Positions 42,489-50,770 of a DNA stretch of 64,000 bases are shown here, piece after piece. The notes beneath the pieces are model-generated. The model ran no database searches. It saw nothing but the letters and a program-made list of their open reading frames with translations, and was not told where the DNA came from. How positions within the stretch are numbered: position 1 is the stretch's first letter; every line of letters starts with the position of its first letter. Position numbers and translations under genes: made by a program. Location of the stretch: contig JAFEFN010000017.1 in assembly GCA_018240525.1 (NCBI GenBank), forward strand, positions 155,159 through 219,158, read 5' to 3'. The stretch comes from Pseudomonadota bacterium. Its GTDB lineage: Bacteria; Pseudomonadota; Gammaproteobacteria; Steroidobacterales; Steroidobacteraceae.

Positions 42489-44768
42489 ATGCGACCGAGC
42501 AACCGCTGGGCAGTCTTCTGCATCGGGGCAGGGATCGCCCTGTTCGCCGGCCTCAGCAGCGCCGACCCCAAGGAGGTCCCGCCCGGACTCGTCAGCGCGC
42601 CGCAGCCGGCGGCCAAGGCGCCGGCGCGGCCGCGCATCGGCCTGGTGCTCGGTGGCGGCGGGGCCAAGGGCGGTGCCCACATCGGCGTCATCAAGGTGCT
42701 CGAGGAGATGCACATCCCGGTCGACTGCATCGCCGGCACCTCGATGGGCTCGATCGTCGGCGCGGCCTATGCGACCGGCCTGTCCGCCGAAGAGCTCGAG
42801 AAGATCGTCACCGCGATCAACTGGCGCGACGTGCTCTCGATCGTGCCACGCGAGCATGAGCCCTACCATCGCAAGAACATCGACTCGCTGTTCACCAATG
42901 GCCTCGAGTTCGGCATCCACAAGCGCGGCGTGATCGCCCCGGGGGGACTGCTACCCACGCACCAGATCGAAGCGCTGTTCCGCAACATCGTCGCCCAGGC
43001 CGGGGGCATCTCCGATTTCAACCAGCTGCCGATCCCGTTCCGCGCCGTGTCCACCGATCTGGAGAGCGGGGATGTCCAGGTGTTCGACCGCGGCGACCTG
43101 GCACAGGCGATGCGCGCCAGCATGGCGGTGCCGGGCGTGTTCGCGCCCGTGCAGATGAACGATCACATCTACGTCGACGGCATGCTGGTGCGCAACCTGC
43201 CGGTGGATGTCGCGCGGCAGACCTGCGCGGACGTGGTCATCGCGGTGCCGGTGAGCAACCCGCGGCCGCCGCGCAGCTCGCTCAGCAGCCTGCTGGGCGT
43301 GGCCGGACAGGCGCTGAACGTCGCCATCGAGGCCAACGAGCGCGCCCAGCTGGCGACGCTCACCGACAAGGACACCCAGATCAGCGTCGTGCTCAAGGAC
43401 ATCGGCTCGGGGGACTTCGATAAGGTACCCGAGGCCATCCCGATCGGCGAGGCGGCCGCGCGCGCCGCGGCCGCCAAACTCGCCCGCTACAGCCTGTCGC
43501 CGGCGGACTATGCGGCCTGGCGCGCCGCGCTGCCGAAGATCGGCGTCGGCTCCGGCATCATCGTCGACGAAGTGCGCCTGGCCGGCTTCTACCATACCAA
43601 CCCGGAAGTGGCGAAGACCTTCCTGCGCGTGAAGGCCGGTGATACCTACGATGCCCGCAAGGCCGCGGAGGACGCCGACCGCCTGGTCTCGCGCGGCGAC
43701 TACGTCGCGGTCGACTACCGCATGGAGGTGATCGAAGGACGCAACGTACTCACCTACACCGCGACCGAGAAGTCCTGGGGGCCGAACTACCTGCTCGCGG
43801 ACCTGAACCTGTCCACCGACTTCCACGGCCAGACCGCCTGGGGCGCGCGCGTGGACATCGAGAACCGCTGGCTGAATTCCCTCGGCGGGGAGCTGCGCAC
43901 GACCATCCAGCTGGGCGAGCCGAACGTGCTCTACACCAGCTTCTACCAGCCCCTCGAGAAGACTCAGACCTTCTTCGTCGCGCCTGCCTTCATCATGCAG
44001 CAGTCACTCGAGGACATCTACGAGCACGGCGACCCGGTCGTCGAACTCGACGTGCGCCGCCTGGCAGGCATGCTCGATGTGGGCATGGCGCTGGAGAACT
44101 GGGGGGAGCTGCGCGCGGGGCTGGAGCGCGGCAACGTCGACGTGCGGCAGAAGATCGGCAATCCGACGCTCGCCGACCCGACCGGCAAGTACCAGCTCGG
44201 CGCGGCCACCGTGCGCCTCGCGGTGGATACGCTTGACCGGCGCGTCTTCCCGACCAACGGGTCGCTGATCCTGCTCAAGGGCTACTTCGCGGAGCCGTCC
44301 CTGGGGGCCGAGGAGCGCTACGACGTCGGCTCGCTGCAGGTGCAGCACACCTTCATGGAGGGTGCGCGCAACAACTGGAGCATCTTCCTCGCCGGGGGCA
44401 CGGACTTCGGCACCCGCACCCCGTACTACGACCAGTTCAAGCAGGGCGGCCTGTTCAACTTCTCCGGCTACCAGATCAACGAGCTCATCGGCCGCGAGTA
44501 CGCCATCGGCGCCGTGCAGTTCCGCCGCGCGGTCACCCTGAGCGCCACCACCGGCAGCGCGACCTTCCTGGGCGCCTCGCTCGAGACCGGCAACGTCTGG
44601 GAGCGCATCGACGGCACCACCCCGCACGGGCTCATCGTCAGCGGCGCGCTCTTTCTGGGCGTGGCCTCGAAGCTCGGGCCGGTCTACCTCGCCTACGGGC
44701 TGGCCGATCACGGCACCTCGGCGGTGTACCTGTACCTGGGCTCCTCGATCGACTTCCTGAAGCGCTGA
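42489..44768 (+). CDS. Patatin-like phospholipase, type Vd autotransporter (PlpD-like)
   Basis: 759 aa. A signal peptide (residues 1-25) precedes a patatin lipase domain: oxyanion loop GGGGAKGGAH, nucleophile elbow GTSMG (Ser85) and the dyad Asp230 in VDGM. A POTRA-like domain (DEVRLAGFYHTNPEV) follows around residue 360, then a C-terminal BamA-like 16-strand-type barrel ending ...SIDFLKR. This is the architecture of P. aeruginosa PlpD, secreted across the outer membrane by its own barrel. ATG 42489 follows GGAGGG at 42479-42484. Convergent with ppk, one base apart. Confidence 0.92.
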   Translation: MRPSNRWAVFCIGAGIALFAGLSSADPKEVPPGLVSAPQPAAKAPARPRIGLVLGGGGAKGGAHIGVIKVLEEMHIPVDCIAGTSMGSIVGAAYATGLSAEELEKIVTAINWRDVLSIVPREHEPYHRKNIDSLFTNGLEFGIHKRGVIAPGGLLPTHQIEALFRNIVAQAGGISDFNQLPIPFRAVSTDLESGDVQVFDRGDLAQAMRASMAVPGVFAPVQMNDHIYVDGMLVRNLPVDVARQTCADVVIAVPVSNPRPPRSSLSSLLGVAGQALNVAIEANERAQLATLTDKDTQISVVLKDIGSGDFDKVPEAIPIGEAAARAAAAKLARYSLSPADYAAWRAALPKIGVGSGIIVDEVRLAGFYHTNPEVAKTFLRVKAGDTYDARKAAEDADRLVSRGDYVAVDYRMEVIEGRNVLTYTATEKSWGPNYLLADLNLSTDFHGQTAWGARVDIENRWLNSLGGELRTTIQLGEPNVLYTSFYQPLEKTQTFFVAPAFIMQQSLEDIYEHGDPVVELDVRRLAGMLDVGMALENWGELRAGLERGNVDVRQKIGNPTLADPTGKYQLGAATVRLAVDTLDRRVFPTNGSLILLKGYFAEPSLGAEERYDVGSLQVQHTFMEGARNNWSIFLAGGTDFGTRTPYYDQFKQGGLFNFSGYQINELIGREYAIGAVQFRRAVTLSATTGSATFLGASLETGNVWERIDGTTPHGLIVSGALFLGVASKLGPVYLAYGLADHGTSAVYLYLGSSIDFLKR

Positions 44769-44769
44769 G

Positions 44770-46848
44770 TCAGACGCTCAGGGGCGAGCCGGCCGCGTAG
44801 GTTGCCAGCAGCTCCCCCTGCGCGCTCACCGGCGGGGCGGCCCCGCGCGCGACGCGCTCGTACTCCCCGTCCGCCCGCAGCTTCCAGGCCTGGCAGTTGT
44901 CCGCCAGGCACAGGTCGAGGTCGCGGCAGATGCGCTCGAGGTGGTTACGGCGCAGGATGGGGAAGGCCACCTCGACGCGCCGGAAGAAGTTGCGCTCCAT
45001 CCAGTCGGCGCTGGCGCAGTACAGCTCCGCCGCACCGGCGTTCTCGAAGTAGAACACGCGCGAGTGCTCGAGGAAGCGCCCGACGATCGAGCGCACGGTG
45101 ATGTTCTCCGACACGCCGGGGATGCCGGGCCGCAGCGCGCACACCCCACGCACGATCAGGTCGATCTTCACCCCGGCGCGCGAGGCGCGGTACAGCGCCT
45201 CGATGGACTGCGCATCCACCAGCGCGTTCATCTTGGCGATGACGCGCGCCGGGCGGCCGGCGCGGGCGTGCTCGGCTTCGCGCGCGAGCTTGCCGAGGAT
45301 CATCTCGTGCATGCCGAAGGGGGATTGCGTGAGGCGCTTCAGCCGCGGGGTCTGGGTGAGGCTGGTCAGCTGCAGGAACAGCTCGTGCACGTCGTGGCCG
45401 ATCTCGTCGTTGCAGGTGAACAGGCCGTAATCGGTGTACTGCCGCGCGCTGCGCGGGTGGTAGTTGCCGGTGCCGAGGTGGCAGTAGCGGCGGATGCCCT
45501 CGGCCTCGCGGCGCACCACCAGCAGCAGCTTCGCATGGGTCTTGTAGCCGACCACGCCGTACATGACGTGCGCGCCGGCTTCCTGCAGGCGATTGGACAG
45601 CTCGATGTTGGCTTCCTCGTCGAAGCGCGCGCGCAGCTCGACGATGACCGTGACGTCCTTGCCGGCCTGCGCCGCGCTCACCAGCGCATCCACCAGGGGC
45701 GAGTCGTGGCCGGCGCGGTACAGGGTCTGCTTGATCGCCAGCACCTGGGGATCCGCGGCCGCCTGGCGCACCAGGTCCATGACCGGGACGAAGCTCTGGT
45801 ACGGGTGGTGCAACAGCAGGTCCTTGTGGCGGATCGCGGCGAACAGGTCCGGGTTGCCGGCGAGGCGCTTGGGGATCCCCGGGGTGAAGATCGGGTATTT
45901 CAGGTCCGGCCGCTGCACCAGGTCGTAGACGGCCGACAGGCGGTTCAGGTTGACCGGGCCGTCGACCGGGTAGGTATCGAGGGAGGCCGAGGAGAACTGC
46001 GCCTGCAGGAACTTCACCATGTCCGCGGGGCAGTCGCTGGAGGTCTCCAGGCGCACCGCGCTGCCGTAGCGGCGGTGCGCAAGCTCCCCCTCGAGCGCGC
46101 GGCGCAGGTCATCGATTTCCTCCTCGTCCACGAACAGGTCGCTGTTGCGGGTGAGTCGGAACTGGTAGCAGCCGATCACCGTGATGCCGGTGAACAGCTT
46201 GTGCACGAAGGCCTGCACGATGGTCGAGAGCAGCACGCAGCCGCGCGTGCCGCCGACCCCGGGCAGGGGCACCACGCGTGGCAGCGAGCGCGGCGCCTGC
46301 ACGATGGCGAGTTCGCTGTCGCGATCGAACGCGTCCTTGCCCTCCAGGCGCACGATGAAGTTCAGGCTCTTGTTCTGGATGCGCGGGAAGGGCCGCGCCG
46401 GGTCCAGGCCGAGCGGGCTTAAGACCGGCTCGACCTCGCGTTCGAAGTACTGCTCGAGCCAGGCGCGCGCCTCGGGCGTCCAGTCCGGCGGCTCGAGCAG
46501 GGGCACCCCTTCGGCGGCCAGGGCCGGAAGCAACAGCTCGTTCAGGCACCGGTACTGCTCGGCGACCAGCCGCGTGGCGCGGTCGTGGATCGCCGCGAGC
46601 TGCTCGTCCACCGACAGGCCGTCGGCCGGCAGGGGGCCGCCGCCGAGCTCCTGCAGCTGCTTCAGCCCCGCGACCCGGATCTCGAAGAACTCGTCGAGGT
46701 TGCTGCAGGAGATGCACAGGAAGCGCAACCGCTCGAGCAGCGGCACGCTCTCATCGAATGCCTGCGCCAGCACGCGGTGGTTGAACTCCAGGAACGACAG
46801 TTCCCGGTTGATGTAGTGCTGGGGAGCCTTGAGGTCCGGAGAGTCCAT
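44770..46848 (-). CDS. ppk: Polyphosphate kinase 1
   Basis: 692 aa, normal PPK1 length. INRELSFLEFNHRVL at the N-terminus, SSVASADRNE-type central region, the autophosphorylated His438 in YKTHAKLLLV, CHLGTGNYHPRSAR and YCASADWMERNFFRRVE-type C-terminal motifs are visible. It builds polyphosphate from ATP. With ppx nearby, both arms of polyphosphate turnover are local, though on opposite strands. Confidence 0.96.
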   Translation of the reverse strand: MDSPDLKAPQHYINRELSFLEFNHRVLAQAFDESVPLLERLRFLCISCSNLDEFFEIRVAGLKQLQELGGGPLPADGLSVDEQLAAIHDRATRLVAEQYRCLNELLLPALAAEGVPLLEPPDWTPEARAWLEQYFEREVEPVLSPLGLDPARPFPRIQNKSLNFIVRLEGKDAFDRDSELAIVQAPRSLPRVVPLPGVGGTRGCVLLSTIVQAFVHKLFTGITVIGCYQFRLTRNSDLFVDEEEIDDLRRALEGELAHRRYGSAVRLETSSDCPADMVKFLQAQFSSASLDTYPVDGPVNLNRLSAVYDLVQRPDLKYPIFTPGIPKRLAGNPDLFAAIRHKDLLLHHPYQSFVPVMDLVRQAAADPQVLAIKQTLYRAGHDSPLVDALVSAAQAGKDVTVIVELRARFDEEANIELSNRLQEAGAHVMYGVVGYKTHAKLLLVVRREAEGIRRYCHLGTGNYHPRSARQYTDYGLFTCNDEIGHDVHELFLQLTSLTQTPRLKRLTQSPFGMHEMILGKLAREAEHARAGRPARVIAKMNALVDAQSIEALYRASRAGVKIDLIVRGVCALRPGIPGVSENITVRSIVGRFLEHSRVFYFENAGAAELYCASADWMERNFFRRVEVAFPILRRNHLERICRDLDLCLADNCQAWKLRADGEYERVARGAAPPVSAQGELLATYAAGSPLSV

Positions 46849-46938
46849 GGCGGCGGGATCAACGGCAGACGGACCCCATGGTACCAGCGCGGGCCGTCAG
46901 TTCCGTGAAGCTGGCCCGCCCGGGAGCGGGCGGGCTGC

Positions 46939-48321
46939 CTAGCGCGACACCAGCATCGGGCCGGGCGCGGCGTCCAGGCTCGTCAGGAGCGGGGCGGTCT
47001 TGGCCGCGAAATCCTCGCGCCAGCGGGCCTCGATCGGGTTGGCGCCCGGCAGCACCACGGTCTGGGGGTTCTTGAACACCCCGTTCACGCGGTACTCGTA
47101 GTGCAGGTGGGGCCCGGTGGCCAGGCCGGTCATGCCCACGTAGGCGATGACCACGCCCTGGGTTACGTGCGCGCCCACGTGGGTAAGACGGGCAAAGCGC
47201 GACAGGTGGCCGTAGACGGTGACGACGCTCGAGGAGTGCTCGATCTCCACGACGTTCCCATAGCCACCCTTGCGGCCGGCGAAGCGCACCCGTCCATCGC
47301 CGGCGGCCCGCACGGGGGTACCCTCGGGGGCGGCGTAGTCGACGCCCTTGTGGGCGCGGATCAGGTTCAGGATCGGGTGGTGGCGGGCGGAGTTGAAGCG
47401 CGAGCTGACGCGCGTGAATTCCACCGGGGCCCTCAGGAAGGCCTTATGCAGGCTCCTGCCGTCCGGGGTGTAGTAATGCGTGCTGCCCTGCGGGTCGGTA
47501 TAGCGCACCGCGCGGTACTCGCGGCCCTGGTTGACGAACTCGGCCGCCTCGATCGGGCCGTCCCGCAGGTACGTCCCGTCGCGGTAGTACTCAGGATAGG
47601 TGACCACGAAGGTATCGCCCTGGCGCACGTCCAGCACGAAGTCGATGTCCCAGCCGAAGATGTCGGCCAGGTTCACCGCGGTCTGGTCGTGCGCCCCGGC
47701 GGCCGAGACCGCCTCGAACAGCGAGCTGTCGATGACGCCCTGGACGGTGCGCATGCGCATCTCCAGGGGGTTCTGCAGCACGTCGGCCTTGAGGCCGAGC
47801 TGCGCATCGCGCGAGACCCGCAGCGTCTGCGTCTCGTTCAGCCGGCGCTCCAGGCCGTAGAGGGAACCGTCCTTGTGGGTGACCCGGAGGGCCTCGCCCG
47901 GGCGCAGGCTGTCCAGGTCCTCGCGCACCCCGGGAAGACTGCGCATCGAGGCCAGGTCGGAAAGATCGAGTCTCAGGCGACGAAAGATGCGCTCGAGGGT
48001 GTCGTTGCGGGCGACGATCACGTCGATGTGGGAGAGCGCCGCCTGCGCCTCGGCCAGCGGTGAGACCGAGGCCACCTGCACCTTCGGGGCCTCAGCGGAG
48101 ACCGCCCCGGCGGGGGTGGGGGCCGGAGGTGGGGTCGCGATGGGCGGGGTCGCGGTGGCTGGGGTCCCTGTGGCTGGAGTCGCCGGGGCCGAGATCTGCA
48201 CGCTGCCGTGCAGGAGCGACCAGCCCACGACGGCACAGGCGCTCGCCTGCAGCCAGAACATCGGCCGTGGCCAGCGCACCCAGGCGGGGAGCTTCTTCAC
48301 TGCCGTCGGACTTCCTTCCAT
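46939..48321 (-). CDS. M23-family peptidoglycan DD-endopeptidase (MepM-like)
   Basis: 460 aa. A membrane anchor (about residues 21-38) is followed by a Pro/Thr-rich linker (45-70), an OapA/LysM-like region (VIVARNDTLERIFRRL), a second helical/beta domain and the C-terminal LytM domain. Zinc ligands lie in AHKGVDYAAP (His and Asp) and GPHLHYEY (last His). It would cut peptide crosslinks for wall growth. In Pseudomonas an M23 peptidase gene also neighbours tyrS; here it is divergent from tyrS. Confidence 0.92.
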   Translation of the reverse strand: MEGSPTAVKKLPAWVRWPRPMFWLQASACAVVGWSLLHGSVQISAPATPATGTPATATPPIATPPPAPTPAGAVSAEAPKVQVASVSPLAEAQAALSHIDVIVARNDTLERIFRRLRLDLSDLASMRSLPGVREDLDSLRPGEALRVTHKDGSLYGLERRLNETQTLRVSRDAQLGLKADVLQNPLEMRMRTVQGVIDSSLFEAVSAAGAHDQTAVNLADIFGWDIDFVLDVRQGDTFVVTYPEYYRDGTYLRDGPIEAAEFVNQGREYRAVRYTDPQGSTHYYTPDGRSLHKAFLRAPVEFTRVSSRFNSARHHPILNLIRAHKGVDYAAPEGTPVRAAGDGRVRFAGRKGGYGNVVEIEHSSSVVTVYGHLSRFARLTHVGAHVTQGVVIAYVGMTGLATGPHLHYEYRVNGVFKNPQTVVLPGANPIEARWREDFAAKTAPLLTSLDAAPGPMLVSR

Positions 48322-48398
48322 CGACTACACTTATCCGGATGATTTTAAGGGCCGCAACGTACCGGGCCCCGGCCCGGGGGTCAATCTATGTTAAGTGC

Positions 48399-48426
48399 CG
48401 TAACGCTTCCAGGAGCGGGCGTTACG
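48399..48426. repeat. Inverted repeat upstream of tyrS
   Basis: CGTAACGC (48399-48406) and GCGTTACG (48419-48426) with a 12-base spacer, 44 bp before ATG 48470. GTTACGTTAC also makes a short direct repeat at 48421-48430. Possible operator for tyrS or for the divergent M23 gene, or a leader hairpin. Confidence 0.45.
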
Positions 48427-48469
48427 TTACATGCGCTGCTCGGGCGCTTTGAGGACGGACTTCACGGCA

Positions 48470-49681
48470 ATGACGATGCATTCTGAGGAACAGCTCGCAG
48501 AGCTCCGCCGCGGCGCCCACGAGGTGCTCACCGAGGCGGACCTGCTCAAGAAGCTCAAGCGCGGCACGCCCCTGCGGGTGAAGGCGGGTTTCGATCCGAC
48601 CGCCCCTGACCTGCACCTCGGGCACACGGTGCTCCTGAACAAGATGCGCCAGTTTCAGCAGCTGGGGCACAACGTCACCTTCCTGATCGGGGACTTCACC
48701 GGGCTCATCGGGGATCCGACCGGGCGCAACGTCACGCGGCCAGCGCTCACGCCAGAGGAGATCCAGGCCAATGCGCGCACCTACGAGGCGCAGGTGTTCA
48801 AGATCCTCGACCGCGAGCGCACGCGCATCGACTTCAACTCGCGCTGGCTGGGTGCGCTCACCGCGGCCGACATGGTGAAGCTCACCGCGCAGTACACCGT
48901 CGCGCGCATGCTCGAGCGCGATGACTTCGCCAAGCGCTACAAGGCGAACCAGCCGATCTCCATCCACGAGTTCCTCTATCCGCTGGCGCAGGGCTACGAC
49001 TCGGTGGCCCTGCGCGCCGACGTGGAGCTCGGCGGGACCGACCAGAAGTTCAACCTCCTGGTCGGCCGCGCCCTGCAGGAGGCCTACGGCCAGGAACCGC
49101 AGGTGGTGATCACGATGCCGCTGTTGGAAGGCACCGACGGTATCAACAAGATGTCCAAATCACTCGGCAACTACATCGGCATCGCCGAGGACCCGGACAC
49201 CATGTTCGGCAAGCTGATGTCGATCTCGGACGAGCTCATGTGGCGCTACTTCGAGCTGCTCTCGTTCCGGCCGCTGCCCGAGATCGCGCAGCTGCGGGCC
49301 TCCGCCGGCAGCGGGCGCAACCCGCGCGACATCAAGTTCGAGCTGGCGCGCGAGCTGGTGGCACGCTTCCACGATGCGCAGGCCGCCGAGCGGGCGCAGC
49401 GCAATTTCACCTCGCGGGTGAGCGAGAAGGCGGTGCCCACGGATCTGCCCGTGAGGGTGATCCAGGTCGAGGCCGCCGGCCTGCGCGTCGGCAACCTGCT
49501 CAAGGCGGCAGGCCTGGCGACGAGCACCTCGGAGGCGAACCGCAAGATCGATGAGGGCGCAGTGCGCATCGACGGCGCCCGGGTGACGGATCGCGCACTC
49601 ACGCTCGCTCCTGGTGTCGAGCACGTCGTCCAGGTCGGATCGCGGCGCTTTGCCAAGCTGCGCCTCGAGCAGAAGCCCTGA
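48470..49681 (+). CDS. tyrS: Tyrosyl-tRNA synthetase
   Basis: 403 aa class-I synthetase. GFDPTAPDLHLGHTVLL carries the HIGH-type motif HLGH, GDFTGLIGDPTGRN follows, and the KMSKS loop is in INKMSKSLGNY. The C-terminal S4 RNA-binding domain ends the protein. Overall it resembles the TyrZ-like Pseudomonas type. The start may be ATG 48470 or ATG 48476; an upstream in-frame ATG 48431 is less likely. In P. aeruginosa tyrS is followed directly by an rRNA operon; here a 13.4-kb segment intervenes. Confidence 0.96.
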   Translation: MTMHSEEQLAELRRGAHEVLTEADLLKKLKRGTPLRVKAGFDPTAPDLHLGHTVLLNKMRQFQQLGHNVTFLIGDFTGLIGDPTGRNVTRPALTPEEIQANARTYEAQVFKILDRERTRIDFNSRWLGALTAADMVKLTAQYTVARMLERDDFAKRYKANQPISIHEFLYPLAQGYDSVALRADVELGGTDQKFNLLVGRALQEAYGQEPQVVITMPLLEGTDGINKMSKSLGNYIGIAEDPDTMFGKLMSISDELMWRYFELLSFRPLPEIAQLRASAGSGRNPRDIKFELARELVARFHDAQAAERAQRNFTSRVSEKAVPTDLPVRVIQVEAAGLRVGNLLKAAGLATSTSEANRKIDEGAVRIDGARVTDRALTLAPGVEHVVQVGSRRFAKLRLEQKP

Positions 49682-49702
49682 CGGCGCAGGACGCAGTCGA
49701 GT

Positions 49703-50083
49703 TCAGTTGGGGAGTTTCGGGGCCGTCACGCGGCGCAGGGCCTCGACGATCAGGGTGCCCGGATCGGTCTTATGGAAAAAACCCGCGCAACCGTACTGCA
49801 GCAGCTGCGCCCGCAACTCCGGTTCGGAATGCGCGGTGATGATGATGACGGGGACGTGGCTGCCGCGACGGGCCAGGTCGCGCACCAGCTCCAGGCCTGA
49901 CATGCCTTCCAGCTGCAGGTCCAGCAGCAGGCAGGAGAAGTTCTCGCGCTCCGCATCGGCAACGAACGCATCGGCCGACGCGAAGGTCTGGCTGGCAAAG
50001 CCAACGCCGCTGAGCATGCGGCGCAACGCGCGACGCGCACTCTCGTCGTCGTCGACAATCGCGACAGTGGGAGCGGTCGGCAT
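49703..50083 (-). CDS. Stand-alone response-regulator receiver protein
   Basis: 126 aa single receiver domain. Acidic pocket IVDDDESARRAL, phospho-acceptor Asp55 in LLLDLQLEGMSG, Thr in IITAHSE and Lys105 in FFHKTDPG. The sequence resembles FixJ-type receivers, but no output domain follows. It lies 57 bp downstream of the FixJ-like regulator and kinase, so it may compete for phosphate or act as a second output of the same kinase. Confidence 0.88.
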   Translation of the reverse strand: MPTAPTVAIVDDDESARRALRRMLSGVGFASQTFASADAFVADAERENFSCLLLDLQLEGMSGLELVRDLARRGSHVPVIIITAHSEPELRAQLLQYGCAGFFHKTDPGTLIVEALRRVTAPKLPN

Positions 50084-50140
50084 GGCCGCGCCAAGCTAAC
50101 AGGCGAAACCGGCCAGCGGGTACTACCCCTTGGGGTAGCG

Positions 50141-50770
50141 TCAGGAGAGAGTGACACCGGGCGGGTTCTGGATCTCGTGCACCAGCGTGGTCAGTTCGGC
50201 CACGGAGCGCACGCCGAGCTTGCCCGTGATGGCGGTACGGTGCAGCTTGACGGTCCGCTCATGGATGTCCAGGTCCCCCGCAATCTGCTTGTTCATGCGG
50301 CCCCGCACCACGAGGGCCAGCACCTGCTGCTCACGCTCACTCAGCGAGGCCAGGCGCTCGCGCACCTGCCGCTGGCGCGCACGCGTGCTACGGGCGATCA
50401 GGTCGCGCTGCAGCGCGCCGTTGATGGCCGCGAGCAATGCCTCGTGGGGTGCGCATTTCTCCAGAAAGTCGACGGCGCCATGCTTGAGCGCCGTGACGGC
50501 GCTGGGCACGTCCCCGTTACCGCTCAGGAACACGAAGGGCATGGCGTCGTCGTTGCGGGCGCAGGCTGCCTGCAGCGCCAGTCCATCCAGTTGCGGCATG
50601 CGCAGGTCCGCGACCACGCAGCCGCAGCCCTGAGAACCGCGTGCCAGGAAGTCCTCGCCGGAGCTGTAGGCCGCCGCATGGTATCCGCGGGCCGTGAGCA
50701 TGCGCACCAGCGCCCCGCGAAAGGACGCATCGTCATCCACCACGTGCACCGCCGGCGTCATCCCGTTCAT
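50141..50770 (-). CDS. FixJ-type response regulator with LuxR/NarL DNA-binding domain
   Basis: 209 aa. Receiver domain with VVDDDASFRGAL and Asp55 in VVADLRMPQLDG; the usual Lys position reads LEKCAPHE. The C-terminal HTH begins LSEREQQVLALVVRG and has MNKQIAGDLDIHERTVKLH. It starts at ATG 50770, overlapping the kinase stop by 4 bases, so it is the cognate transcription factor. FixJ/NarL regulators usually bind short inverted repeats; the palindrome at 52369-52387 is a candidate site. Confidence 0.92.
   Translation of the reverse strand: MNGMTPAVHVVDDDASFRGALVRMLTARGYHAAAYSSGEDFLARGSQGCGCVVADLRMPQLDGLALQAACARNDDAMPFVFLSGNGDVPSAVTALKHGAVDFLEKCAPHEALLAAINGALQRDLIARSTRARQRQVRERLASLSEREQQVLALVVRGRMNKQIAGDLDIHERTVKLHRTAITGKLGVRSVAELTTLVHEIQNPPGVTLS

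Noticed and set aside
44941..46422. 493-codon open frame antisense to ppk
   Set aside because: Composition typical of a reverse-frame shadow and no motif; PPK1 is certain.
48399..48469. T-box or tRNA-like control of tyrS
   Set aside because: The inverted repeat is short and no T-box sequence or antiterminator is seen; T-boxes are not typical of this group.
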